The notes under the pieces: generated by a model | The model's database searches: none | What the model was told of the DNA's origin: nothing | Seen by the model: the letters and a program-made list of their open reading frames with translations, nothing else | Program-made: the position numbers and the translations under genes | Part shown: positions 47,665-61,200 of the stretch, piece by piece | Numbering within the stretch: position 1 is the stretch's first letter | Layout: the number at the start of each line of letters is the position of its first letter | NCBI GenBank assembly: GCA_029851415.1 | Contig: CM056742.1 | Span: 11,263,736 to 11,327,735 of the forward strand | DNA length: 64,000 nt | Source: Eretmocerus hayati | Taxonomy: Eukaryota > Arthropoda > Insecta > Hymenoptera > Aphelinidae | Reading direction: 5' to 3'

Positions 47665-50600
47665 ATGCGCGGGTGCTACCTGTTGTTGCTGCTGCTATTG
47701 GCGGCTCAAAGTGTGTTATCAGCCACCGAAAATGAAAAGGAGCAAGCTGCCTCGACGATCAGTTCAAAAATAAAAAGGCAAAGGCCAAGAGATCGACAGG
47801 GAAATAATGCCCCAGATGACGAATACGAGGAGTACGATGGTGATGAAGAGTACGAGGATAATCGCAGTCCAGGTTAGTATGCCTGACATTTTTCGTTCGG
47901 TTTTCAATTCTATACCTTTTTTTGACTTATAGAATCCATGATTCCTATTCATAAATTTTACGGCTCAAGAGTTTTGAGATAAGAACCTAAACTCGAAAAT
48001 CTTTATGATCTTGAATTATTTTTGACAAACTTGTTCATTACATCATATGACGGCGTGGGCGTATCATTCACGAGATGATTGATTCTGAAACTTCAGGAAA
48101 TTATTATTATAAACCCCAAAAATCCATAGAGAAGACTTTTACTGCAAATGACTTGAAGTGATGCAGAATGTAAGCAATGCTAACTCAGAAATTATTAATT
48201 GATCTAGAGCTGATAATACACATGGAATTTTTTAAATTTTGAATTTCGGTTGCAATTTTTTCAAAATTTATTCACAAAATTTCTGCAGTGGAAATCCAAG
48301 CTGTGATCCACCCAATTTATTTCAAAAAGAAGAAAAAACGCAAAACATTTCCTCAATCTTGTATGCAAAGAAAAGCGATACGCAGAGAAAGCGATGATCT
48401 CAAGTTAACATATCAATTTGTCACAGGCAATTCTTTGCATGCTGTAACATCATTCTTACGCGAGCGTATCTTCCGCAAAGCTTTCTGCGAATTGATTTGT
48501 ATGTTACTTCATCCTTGTCAATTTAATTCAAACTCTTTTATCTGTGGAATTCGGTCAATTCGGGTTCATTCGTGTGGCTTTCGATATAATAAGGTAAGTG
48601 TACCCAACTTGCCTCTGTACCCAACTTGCCCCCATATGATTATCTCGGAAAGGCGTGCAGCATGGCTTTTTTTACCACTCAGAACGTGTTTAACGCATCA
48701 TATTAGGTCGGAATCAGTATCTTGGGCCAGCTAAAAGCTACAAAGGTCACTGCACGGCGATAAAAACGGGTCAAAGCAATTTTATGCATTTCATCGCCGA
48801 TTTACATTGTTTTAAATGATTGGGGCAAGTTGGGTACACACTTTTGTAAACTCTCAAAAATCACCTTTCGGGAGAACTGGAACAGTTTCACTCCAGTTGG
48901 TCCAAATTTGATGTGCTTTAACTCATTTTGAAGGTCTTGAGACAAACTTTAAAATGAGTCGAGGTATGTACGTTGGAAAATATTGAGATGGGCCAGAGTT
49001 ATTGCGAAAATGGCTTAATGGGGGCAAGTTGGGTACACTTACCTCAGTATAAAAGGTTCAAAGGAAAACGTGAGGTTCGTGCCACTTTATGGCTTTCCGA
49101 AAATCCATTTGTTTTTATGTATGTACTTGCGAGAAAATTGATGGCTCTGAAAATTGTAAATATCCCTTCAAAATTATTCTGTGAAGTATGTTCCATGATT
49201 CTAGAAGTCGTGTTTTCTCTTTACTGTATAATTCACACGAATTAACTAACTCAACTAGCATGAAAGATAGCTAAATTTATTACAATTTAGTCAATTTTTC
49301 CCCGAAAAATATTTATGGAATATATATAGTGGATCATCTAAAAAATATTCTCATCACTGACTACTTATATTGTCTGGTGAAATTTCAGAACCCCCGAAAG
49401 AGTCACGGATGATAGCGACTTCAACAGCAGATTCTCATCGCGATGATAACAGTGAGTCGTACAACAATAAATTTGATGCAATGGATAAACAGGGAAATCT
49501 CCCAATAGCGGATACCTCCGGTTGCATCAAAACTGTCCGCTATCCAGAGATGTCCGCTAATTAGAGGTCTATTCCTGTGGTTATGCATCTGCTGGTCGCA
49601 GGAAAATTGTCCGTTATTGAGGGGTATCCGTTAAGAAAGAGTTCACTGTAATTTCCAAATGGCTTGCATGTGGTAGCTATTCGGGTATTTCTATATACGC
49701 GCTTGTCATCTCCATAAAGAATCCACAGTTTTGATTATTCTTACTAGTTCGCTAACACCTGTTGATGTAACAAACGCTATTCTAAAGATAACTATAGACA
49801 TAATCGACACTTTGTAAGATTTTGACACTCAAATTGAACGACCAGGTCAATACAGAACTTCTTCAGAGACTGCAAGTTATTATTCTTCGTCCACCTCTCA
49901 AGCTTATTCTACTCCAAGACCAACCCCACGCAATTCGACAAGGATAAATCTATCACCGCCAGGTATGGATTTTTCAAATGCTTCATAAAAGCCAGAATTC
50001 TGATATCACCTGATAAATTTATAGAGAATCAAAATGCTCCTTGTGAGTTGGATGGTGTATACCGTAAATCAGGTGAATATTGGCGGCCGTCCAATTGCAC
50101 CATTTGTCGGTGTCTCCGAGGACAGGTTGATTGTACACGAATACCCGCATGTACCATTAACAGTAAGATTTCAAAATCGAACTTTGAACCCTCCTATCAT
50201 TTTGAAAAGGACTGTGATTAATGTCATTGAAATTTTTTGTGTTCTAACAGTTACTACAGAACCAGAGCTCAGTACTACCGAGTCTAGTAGCGCTCAGTAC
50301 AACAATTCCGTGAGTTATTTGAATATTTTAATCTTGAGTTATTCAGAATCTGAAATATCGTAGAGTATTGTAGAGTAAAATCTCCGATTTTTTCAAGGTA
50401 TCGGACAGTGACATTGAACTCAGTGAAAGCCAACGCTATAAATCTTACATACCCTCTAACGTAAGTATAAAAAACACTTCGTATCTGTATGTAAGTTGTG
50501 TTACTGAAAGAATTGTATTAGAAAGTTCTTCGAACTAATGTGATACCTAGTGCATTGATAGTGGATTTAGACACTAAATATCAAGGGGAGTGAATTCAAA

Positions 50601-53600
50601 CCTCATCTCATTCCAAAAAACGGAAGCAATAATATACTGCATGTGAAAATTTCTATTTCAGCAGAGGTCTTACCCTGAACCAGTATCCGACGTAAGTATC
50701 AGAATGAGTAGAAGTCATTGGGAGCAGACGTATTTTAACTGAACCAATTTTTGGATTTTCAGATTTCTAGCTACTATCAACAATTAGCAATGGCCCAAGC
50801 CAGCGCAGAGAAAGGACCAAATTCTGTAATGTATCCACCAGAAACATACTCTCAAGTTGGACCTAGAGGACCTCCTGGTAAGTTTCATTGTTAGAATTCT
50901 TCAGCTTCGAGATTCTATAATGCTTTGGTATTCAATTATCTCACAGGAATTCCAGGACCACCAGGACCGATGGGATTCCAAGGTCCAAGAGGTGAAATAG
51001 GAGAACCAGGGCCACCAGGAGCACCAGGCTCTCCAGGGATTCGCGGATTACCGGGATTGCCCGGGAACGATGTAGGTTCAGAAATAGATATCTTTCACTA
51101 AATAACAATGCATGCCAACAGTTTTCAGAGTATTTCTCAGTCATATCCAAATTTCAAACCCAAAAATATTTCTCAATCAGTTCTACATTGGAAAGAATTC
51201 ATGGCTTACACTTCACATAGATGATATAGTTTTCTAGAAAGGTAATTTGACCTGACCATTAATTTATGTCTTGAGGGTCAACCTGGAGAAGACGGTGAAC
51301 CAGGTCAATCAGGACCTCAAGGTCCACCAGGTCAACGTGGTTCTCCTGGTCTTCCAGGTTTACCAGGAACCAAAGGCCACAAGGGTCTTCCTGGAATGGA
51401 TGGTGCTAAAGGAGAAATCGGCAATCCAGGAGAGAAAGGAATAATGGGACCATCCGGACCTATCGGGCCTCCTGGGCCATTTGTGAGTGTCCATAGTCTA
51501 CCGTAAACAGAACCTATCGAAGTCCAGGATAATTTTGAAGCACTTATAGCTTGAAATATTCTTCATAGGGTCCAGAGGGTATGAAAGGTGAAAGAGGGCG
51601 TGATGGTTCACCAGGTCCTTTAGGTCCTAAAGGGACTGATGGTCTGCCTGGAGCAGTAGGAATACCTGTGAGTGGATCTATATGTCGGTGCACACAAGGG
51701 AAAATCCGTTCCTTTATAATTCTGAATTTCTGACGTAGTGGTCGAAGACATTCCCATTACTTGATTGCTCACTGGACCGAAGTTTTGTTATCTATTCACT
51801 ACCGATTCTGATATGAATCTCACTCGATAATTGACTCCACTATACCCTTGAGAGCTATCATCGTGTATGCACAAGGAATTCTCAATGGCTTTTGTTTGTG
51901 TAGGGTGCCGTAGGAAAACCTGGTGCACCAGGCTATCCTGGGATTCGAGGAATGAAAGGTGAACAAGGCTTGTTAGGGCCGAAGGGTAACCAAGGTTTGC
52001 AAGGTCCACGAGGTGAGTCTAAAATTGCCGAATTATTGTAAATGAGCTCGGCCTTTGGATAAAGAGATGTGATCACGATAAATCGAAACAGGACCTAGAG
52101 AGTCAAACCGAGCAAACATATATGCTGCTAACATGTTTCTCCAGCTGCACTATCTAATTTTAGATTTTCATCTTCAACTATCCAGATCTCTGCGAATTAA
52201 AGATCTCCATTTTCATCAGTTTTACGATCGACCATTCAAACTCAACGCTAGGAGTATAACATTATTGAGGTTGTTGAACTCACTTTGAGAATCATGATGA
52301 GCAAACAGCATGCGATTCTGCACAGTATTTGTCACGAAGCCATTGTTACCATTTGGGAAACGAGAGATCAAGTTTTCTATTTTTACATCTGATTTACGAA
52401 GATTTTGATGTTTATCTTATTGTGATACTTCATGCAAAATGTTTCCAAGGCTGAAGTCTTTCCCGTTAAATCAATGTATTTGTAAAATCCGCGTCGATAT
52501 TCCTCCAGTCTTTATCTAATTCTCCACAAAAAGAGGAGTACCCAAATAAATTCGATGAAAAAGCAGCCAATCCCTGAAATTTGTACGTATCAAACATTGA
52601 ATGACCTTTTTGACAGAATTATAAGAATGGAATTCGAAATTAGAGAGATAGTTTGACGGAAGTGCTCAAGTATGTGTGTGATTCAAGGTGAGGTTGGCCG
52701 AGCCGGTTCACCTGGAGAACCAGGTCCTCCAGGACCTTCAGGAAAAGAAGGTCCTCCGGGAGAGAAAGGCACAGCGGGAACGAACGGTTTGGTTGGTCAA
52801 CCAGGTTTTCCTGGAGCAAGGGGTCTTCCTGGAACTGCTGGTGCTCCTGGTTCCCCAGGAATTGAAGGTGTTCCTGTAAGTGAAAAACTTTTCAAATGTA
52901 TTTGAATAATCCAAAATCTTCTCTCTGCAGGGTATTCGAAGTGTCTCAAGGACTTGATATTATTCTAATATGTGAAAAATATGAAATATTTGAGACTTAT
53001 ACAATAATTCTGATTTTTGTATTTCCTGAAAGATTTTAGATTGCGTAACAATTCCGAATACCTCATACACATTCTTCAAAGAGACTTAGAAATTCTTCGA
53101 ATTTTGTCTGATTATAATTTCCCACGTATGAAGGGTGTACCCGGTGAGAAAGGTAGCCGAGGTGACACGGGGTCGAAAGGAGAGCCAGGTTTTCCTGGAC
53201 CCCGAGGACAACCAGGCCCGACTGGGAGCGAAGGCAAGAAAGGCAAGAGAGGCCCGAGTGGTCCTATGGGTGCACCAGGTCCTGCTGGTGAGCGAGGAGC
53301 TGTCGGACCGGCAGGTTCACCTGGACCAGATGGACCCCTTGGTCCCAAAGGTAATTTTCTCAACAGAAAACTTTGCACTGTTGCAAGATTCATCAGGGAT
53401 CGCCATCATCTTTGTTACGTAATACAAAATGATGAAACCTCTTTCAATCAGGTCAACCAGGTGAGCGAGGCCCAATGGGTCTTACAGGGCCCAAAGGTGC
53501 TGTAGGCGACGTTGGTCGAGTAGGACCACCAGGAGTACAGGTGAGTTTTCACGAGTATATATTTCGTGTCAAAGCGATTCAGTGGTATTTCTTATTACAA

Positions 53601-56245
53601 TCCCAGGAGAAACTTTACTATAGTACTTATGGGACAGTGTTATTACTGATAATCGACTCAATTAAAGGGCTTACGAGGTTTACCTGGTAAACCTGGAAAT
53701 CCAGGCAAACCTGGTAACAATGGTGATCGAGGAGCTGCTGGTGCCGATGGCAAACCTGGAGAGCAAGGAATTCAAGGACCTCCTGGTCCCGTTGGTCCAG
53801 TTGGACCTCCTGGTGAAAAAGGTTTTCCTGTGAGTCGTGCTTCCAAAATTTTGTATAACTAGAGTGAGATCGAGAGATAACTCAAACCATACTCTAAATG
53901 AAAGCTACTTTAGCTTCGAAAATTTCTCAATGAGACCAGAGCATTGATAGTTATGACATATTACGCCATTGGACGATGTGATCAAATCTCCTACATTTTT
54001 CCATTTGTCTAAAGAATTTATTGTTCACCATTACTATTGTATACTTTGTGAATCTGAGTTTAGTAGTACTCAGCATTTCGATTATGTTTCAGGGGGAACC
54101 AGGAGAGGACGGAGAACAAGGACCTACAGGACCACCAGGAGTCGATGGACAGCCTGTAACACCACAATCTATAAATCTCAATTCTCTTTTGATCCTACTT
54201 CTGATATCTTCAAATAATTATAATCATAGGGAATGAGGGGGAAGCCAGGATTACCAGGACCAGATGGCGCTAAAGGTGAACGTGGGCTCGAAGGCTTTCC
54301 AGGACCAAAAGGTCATCGTGGCTTCAATGGTCTCCCCGGTAAACCAGGTCAACCTGGAATCCCAGGAGATAAGGGTGCCCTGGGACCTGTAGGTCCATCT
54401 GGTAAGGATGGAGATCCTGGTGTTCGTGGACTCCCTGGCAGAGATGGAAACCCTGGACCTCCAGGACATACTGGCAATCCTGGACCTCGAGGTCCACCTG
54501 GCGAGGACGGTAAACATGGACCACCCGGACCACCTGGTGTACCCGGGCCACCTGGGCCTCCTGGAGAAATTGCCTATGGATACGATGCTGCAACTCTTGC
54601 GGCACTGTTTAGTAAGTCTGGTCAGATTGATTCATAAATTAGAAAGAAAATTCTGAGGATAGGTCTCTGTTTCGATCAAACTCGATGTGATACATTCCGA
54701 AATTCGAATGTTCATAGTATGCAGGAATATCTTTGAGAAGATCAGAATGTCCCGTAATCTGCATTTTTCATGATATACTCATGTCTGGCAAAGGAGTTTC
54801 TGTGTACTGGTTCATATAAGAAAATCAGCAGAGTATGTCAACCCTGTAAGCCAACAGAATCTGTACTCACTTCATAGATAATTTTAAGGATCCTATAGAT
54901 CCATCATAATCCTGGGCATGGAGCTTATTCTGATCTGAGACGCATTTCAAATGAAATCTTTCAGATCAATAATTTTACCATTTTTGGACTGTGGTGAGTT
55001 GCGGGATGAACAAAGTTTGTAAAATTTACTTTTCTAGGCCAAGGACAAAACAAAGGTCCAAATTACGATTCTTCATCGAATGAACCTCCCAGGATGTTTG
55101 CGGGCCCCTTGAATGACGAAGAGCGCAAAGATTTATTGGTGAAATTTTCTGATCAAGTCAAGACTTCGTGGCGGAATATAGCGAAACCTGATGGAAGTAA
55201 GGAATTACCAGCAAAGACTTGTCAAGATCTTTTTGCAAATTTTCCTGACAAAGACAGTGGTAAGACTCAAAATACCATTGAAAAATTTAAATCAGATTGC
55301 TGGACAAGTGCTCGAAACTAAGCTGGATTGTCTTTTTTTTATATAGGTGAATACTGGATTGATCCAAACGATGGTGACCCACGCGATGCAATATTAGTCC
55401 ATTGTAACGCAAAATCACGGTCAACTTGCATTTTTGCTAGTCCAGCCAGGACACCGGAATTGAAGCATCTTGGAGACGAACCTGAAGTTTGGCTTAATGA
55501 ATTATCGAATACGCCATTGGTAGGCATGATTCCAAAAATTAACTATATTTTCATTCACGAACCATCGTTTTCAAGCACGATGACTCATCAATTTTTTTTG
55601 ATTTTAGATAAATTACAAGGCGGATAGCAATCAAATAGGTTTTTTGCAATTATTGTCAAGACAAGCTGAACAAAACATTACGTATCATTGTAAAAATAGT
55701 ATTGCCTATTTTGATGCGGAACGCAAAAGTTACAGGAAAGGACTGAAACTTTTAGCATGGAATGATGTGGAACTACTTCCGAGAGGAAATCAAAGGCTAC
55801 GATATGAATCTATTATTGATGAATGTGCGGTAAGAGATTTCCAGCAGAATTTCAGTTTCGAATTACAAAGATATTCAAAAATTCTTTATATGGGAGATGA
55901 TTAATCAATCGTTTCTAAAATACCAATTTCAAATTTCTCGATGATTTAGTTTTCATAGATTATGTGATTCACAAGCTAGGTCCATAAAAATGTAGACTTC
56001 GTGGCCCATAAGAAGATTCTTATCAATATAATAAATAATAGAAATATATGGACAGTGAACTATCAGCTTCATCGTTAATTATTCTGTTTTGATTGCAGAC
56101 AAGGGACGAAAGTTGGAGAAAAACAATAATTAATTACAAGACTGACAAACCATCACGACTGCCAGTACTCGATGTGGCTCTTCGAGATATTGGCAAGACC
56201 AATCAAAGCTTCTGGATAGAAATTGGATTTGTTTGCTTCCGATGA
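47665..56245 (+). CDS. fibrillar collagen alpha chain, short triple helix
   Basis: Secreted extracellular-matrix protein. Twenty-two exons: 47665-47872, 49389-49451, 49846-49962, 50025-50162, 50251-50309, 50398-50460, 50662-50691, 50763-50877, 50947-51071, 51276-51482, 51569-51667, 51904-52012, 52688-52875, 53134-53350, 53452-53540, 53668-53829, 54093-54155, 54230-54611, 55038-55259, 55347-55519, 55608-55829, 56099-56245. All phases agree, giving 1065 aa. A signal peptide ([15 protein letters not shown]) is followed by an acidic region and a partial VWFC domain ([14 protein letters not shown]). A Ser/Thr/Tyr-rich linker leads to 180 uninterrupted Gly-X-Y triplets (about 259-798). A fibrillar C-propeptide closes the chain ([28 protein letters not shown], final FVCFR). 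The C-propeptide identifies the class. The helix is about half the usual length, and two C-propeptide cysteines are absent. Confidence 0.92.
48592..49044. mobile_element. small TIR element in collagen intron 1
   Basis: The outer ends are perfect 22-bp inverted repeats (left starts AGGTAAGTGTACCCAACTTG). A second left-type end lies at 48615-48633 and an extra right-type end at about 48818-48840 (GATTGGGGCAAGTTGGGTAC), suggesting a composite or nested insertion. No coding capacity is seen. Confidence 0.6.
49490..49650. mobile_element. possible pogo/Tigger-like transposon end
   Basis: On the minus strand the segment starts TACAGTGAACTCTTTCTTAA and continues with repeated CGGACA-type motifs (AACGGATACCCC, TTAGCGGACATC, ATAGCGGACAG). 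This is the usual look of pogo/Tigger termini next to a TA target. Only one end is evident. It lies in collagen intron 2. Confidence 0.35.
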
Positions 56246-56345
56246 GGGTTGGTTGTGATTTTTAATAATTAATATTAACCATGAAAATATTTACCATTGT
56301 CGTCTTATTATATTGGATAAATGTACAAATAAATTACTCTTAATC

Positions 56346-56371
56346 AATAAAAATCAATACAGATCAATAAA
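56346..56371 (+). terminator. collagen polyadenylation signals
   Basis: Two AATAAA hexamers 20 bases apart inside a direct repeat of ATCAATAAAAATC, about 100 bases after the collagen stop codon. Confidence 0.6.
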
Positions 56372-57369
56372 AATCCAATAATCCACAGAACTTCACATAA
56401 TGAAAAATGAAATTTGAAGCAAGTGGTAAAAGCTTGAATGAACTTGGAATAAGTCATATACAAAAGCGTCGTCCGTACTTGCTGTGCTCCAATCATTTGT
56501 AGCTTTTACGAGCTGTTAGGTGTCTAAAGAGTTCGAAAGAAGCCATGAAAAATGTTCAAATTATTCTCTCTATTGCATACAAAACCAACGGATACATAAT
56601 TTACTTCATTATTTCTCTCAAGAAACATCCATTCTGAGATAGCCTGGTCTATATTATCATTTTCTCAAGATCAGACAAAGTATCTTCAGACGGTACCCTT
56701 TGATGCATCGAAAACCTATGGATGACATGATTCGAGAATTACCGTTACAAACATATTTATGACTATATTTCATCAATAATAGTAGAAGTCTTCAACTTTT
56801 GGATGAGATTTATGGCTCAAACCTTTCTTTACAAGTATCCGAGGTATTGCTCAATCCACAGAAATGATTCCATTGTGAGATAATTCCACGAATAGGAGTA
56901 GAATTTCATTTATGAATTATTGTAATAAAATATTTGGATCAAAAAGCTGTACACACAGTCAGATCTCACTTATCATGATAGCTTTCAATTTCACTAGAAC
57001 TAAATCAAGATAATGTATTATTTTAATATCGTTAATTATTTTATCGTACCACTTAGATCACTGAAAATTGAGTCATTGTCTTACACACTCGTTTACACAA
57101 TGAGCCGAAAAAATATACTACCTCCATATAGACATGCATACCAAAACGTGGGAGCTCATCTTATGGCTAAAATAAAATCCCAAAAATCAAGCCCACAGTG
57201 AACATATCGACATATTTGAAAAACAGATATCAATTAACATTCCTCTCTAACGTTATCTATTAAGTTCGGCACAAGGGATTATTCACGAAAAGTAAGTATC
57301 AGAAATCTGAATCAGAAGACTCGGATAAAGCGATTATGGTTAAAATAATTCACAATTAATAACCCGGTT

Positions 57370-58110
57370 TTCACAACTGATCTATGTTGGGTGAGTTTGC
57401 CTAATTTGCCCCCAGTAGAATCTCCATTTGTCTCAAATTTGTTATGTGATAATATGGAAAAGTCAGCACTTTGGAACAACCACTAGCCACCTCTGGGCTC
57501 TTCAGAACGAAAATATTGTTCTTGCAACTTTTGATTTTTTTTTCTCTAACAGTAGAAATAACTTTAAAAAATACTGGTTTGACCAATTCCAACATACTTC
57601 GGTTCATTTTCATCGTTTTGACTTTGTAATGGTTTTTGTAAAATTGCACAATCTGATGTCTCGCTGATTCTATACGAGCATATTGCTAAAAAGAGGAATG
57701 TACCTAATTTGCCCCCATAGCATTTCTTGAATTTGTTTCTCACTCCATGAAAATCCATATATTTCACTCAAAAAGTTGAAAAGAACTTAGAGGAAGTTGC
57801 AAAACAAACTAAGAAATGTTTCATTCAGATACCGAGATGCCGAAATATCCCGATTTGATCAAAAACTCGTGCAATCTTGTGGAAATATGCTTCTTTTACA
57901 CGGCGGGTGCAAATTAGTCACACTCACGAGGAACAAAATAATTTTTTTGCAAAAACTGAGACTGCTTGGCTACGGTTTATTGAAGCCAGGTGTACCTCAA
58001 CGTTTTTTGTAGGTTTTGAAACAAGCTTCACAACGCGTTGAATTGCATTGAAAATTACTGAGATGTACCAAAATGGCGGTCAAAACAAAAACAGTGGGGG
58101 CAAACAAGGA
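57370..58110. repeat. degenerate relative of the CCAACTTGCCCCC-type element
   Basis: Segments CCTAATTTGCCCCC at about 57401 and 57703 and an inverted GTGGGGGCAAACAAGGA near 58095 resemble the ends of the element at 48592-49044. It looks like an old insertion with internal duplication. Confidence 0.35.
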
Positions 58111-58248
58111 AATCCATCTCATGTTCAATAAATCTTATGATTTAGAACTCGTCTATACATTTATACGATTACTGGAAATCAATAAGTACGTTATTGACTT
58201 TCACCCGTCTCTTTTGTGAATGGTTTTGTCTCCTTTTGTAGAATCTCA

Positions 58249-61200
58249 TTAGTTGAACAAATTTCGAACCAAACCGATGAAGTCATGGACTAAAGACGAC
58301 CTTTCTGGCTCAGGTTTTAGCTCTGGTTGAAAATCGGGTACTCTTAATTTTTTATCAAATTTGTGCGTCAGTCTCACGATGAACGTTTTTATCTGCATGG
58401 GTTCGAGTCGTACTAATGTTGAGTTAGTGGAATGCAAAAATCTGTTTCTCATGTTATTTCTAAGTTCTCCTATGCTGGATCGCCACTTCATTCGTTGCAC
58501 ATCTTCTATCCGTTGATTAGCACCAAGCGACATTTCTTCAACAGAGTTAACGATGAAACCAGCAAATAGCTCCTGCCCAGACAAAAATTATATTGAATTC
58601 AATCAGTATTCCACAGCTCGCTGAAAATAATTGTTGAAATAAATTACCCTTAGTTCTACTTTTGCAAGTCCTGAGTATTTTGATGCTTCGTTTTTCTCAA
58701 AAAAGTGTTCAAGTCTCAGCAAGACACTACCATCTTTCCATGGCTCCAAAGTCAGGATTCGCACATTCGGTGGTGTTGATCTGATCCAGTCGTCACTCTG
58801 TTCAAAAAGAAGATTAATTCCATAAGTCATTCATTTTAATCTTGAGAATATATTGACCTAATTTCCCACCTTCATTTCGTAAGTCTCCTTCCATTCAGTG
58901 AAAGACATCTGAGTTGGAGTGATGAAAATCCATGGTTTCAAACTTGCTTGTATGGCCAATTCTTTTTCTCGCAAAATTAGCTCATCCTTATCTCTAAAAT
59001 CACCCGCAGTAACAAAATGCTGACCTCGAACAACTACTCCTTCGCCGTATGCATGTTCATCTAAAGCTTCTGCGACTCCCTTATTGTCGTCTAGTAAAAG
59101 TGCTCGATGTACCTAAAAGAACCATATGTTTCACAATATTTCAGATTATTAATATCACGGTCTAGTTTGACAATAAATCACATACCATCAGCTCAATATT
59201 TCCATCGCTAAGACTCGAACCTCCTTCTGCTCGGTCTGTCAGAACACTGAGGCGAGTTTGTTTTCTTTTGTCCTCGATGGTTATTTTAGAAGTGATCGGG
59301 TAGTAGTTATGAGCTATGTCATCGGTCAATTGTGAATCCCAAGATGAGAAAAATTTTAGTTTTCTCTTCAACATTCCTCGGCTATTGCTATCAGTGTAAA
59401 ATTCACCATCGGTTTTGAAATCGCTCGTGTATTTTACCACAATTTCTTTCCCCTGAAAATCACTTTTCAAAGAAGGAATTACTTCAGCAGATTTTCTGAG
59501 TTTTGTCATTGACAACCAGAAGAATCCCGTGAAACGATATTGAAGTTTCTTGAACAGTCAAAGTCTGAACTAATTATTTTTCGGCCAGTTGTTATAATAT
59601 GATGAAATTGGGATGATTTTCTCAAAGATAAGTTATCGCGTGATTCGGGAAAAACTTTTAGCACGCATTGAGAAATGTTTAGTTTACTTTTTCTCAGAAA
59701 TGTATATACCTTGTGGGAATTGGTCCGACGAGCCAATTGAATTCGACATGGTTAGTGTCATCATAGATCCTCACAACCTGACTAACCCAGTCATTTATTA
59801 CATGATGAATTTCATTTACAAGAGGACCTGCATCATTAAAAAATTGATCATTAATAAGTGAATGCCGGAGTTACCGAGGGTTCAAGGTAATTTTTTTGTC
59901 TCATTAGTCGTCTAGGATTGATGAATAAATAAAAATAACAAAGATGATGATGAAAATTATGAAATTATTATTTTCAATGCTCGTCTAACTTTCACTAATT
60001 TGTATACTAATAAGAAAAATTTAATCCGTAAGAACATTTGTAATTGTTTCAAGCTCACCCTTGTATATTTCAAATGACGCATTTCTTGATTTAATTTTAT
60101 CCCATATAGTTTGAGGTCTAAATATATAGGCTCCCGATACTTGATAACTGTATTGCGAAGCATTATAGTAACCAAAAGATTGGTTCCACTTGATCATCTT
60201 GTATCCAAGCGATTCCACAAAAATTCGATTATCTCGTTGAACACTGACTCGGTAGTGCTAATATAAAAATAAAAATACATTTCATTTGTCAGACAGACAA
60301 AAATTCATCCTGTTACTGAGATGATTAATTTCTTTTATCTCAAGCAATGATGACTTTAGTGCAGAATTCAATAACCCATCGAGGTCTATCTCCAAGTTCA
60401 TGTTTCCAATTACACGCGGTTGGCCTTCTCCCAATTTGATCAAAGCCAAACATAACTCAGCTCATTTCACACTAAAGTCTCCGATTTGAGATAAGGTACG
60501 TTGGGAAATATTATGATGCGAAAAAATTGACAGGATTTGTAAGAAAAAGTAAATTGTGGGGTCTGATGGACCCGCGATGATTTCAAAGGGTTAGAAGACT
60601 TATGATTAGTGATTCAAGTATTGATAATGATGGATAATTCTTGATCTTGAATTCAAGTATTGATTTCATTACTTGGTATCGGATTACTTTGAGGAAAAAG
60701 TGTTGCGAGATCAAAATGAAATAAAAATGAAATAAAAATCATAATAATAGACTTCGCCGCTGCAAGACGGTGCTTAACTTACCTCATTGTTGATATTCCC
60801 CTCGTTCCTCAAAACTGTGCCAAAATCATTGTTTCGTCCAGTTGCTCTCTTCTGTACATAAAATGATTGGAAGCCAAGTGGTGGAATATTTTCGGCTTTA
60901 AAAATCAATTCTTTCAGAGCTCGAGTTGTCTGACCGGGTATCCTAAGTACTTGCTCAGGAATCGGAACATATTGCGTGATGACATCTAGACCTGGCAAGT
61001 TAATATTGCTTTTCAGTAAATCAAATGATATTTTGTCATTCATATTTTTTCATTCATTGGAGTCTGGCCTAAAAAAGTTGTGCGGGGCTGAGGATTTAGA
61101 CTTCAGTCAGGGTATATTCTCGAGTTAGAAGCAATGGCGTAGTCAGTTGAAAGAAAATTCTTTTGACCACTCTTAATTTCTAGATCGTGCCTCCTTCAAT

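Larger units (their letters stand above)
56246..58248. other. convergent spacer, collagen / alpha-mannosidase
   Basis: Holds the collagen 3' UTR, AATAAA signals at 56346-56351 and 56366-56371, and a degenerate repeat relative at 57370-58110. No gene is supported. Confidence 0.5.

Noticed and set aside
48288..48734. 148-codon frame in collagen intron 1
   Set aside because: It runs into the transposon end at 48592, and skipping it keeps the collagen reading frame; no motif is present.
52931..52957. Possible tiny collagen exon after CTCTCTGCAG
   Set aside because: It starts GGT but lacks Gly-X-Y pattern and reaches TGA within nine codons; the chain joins in frame without it.
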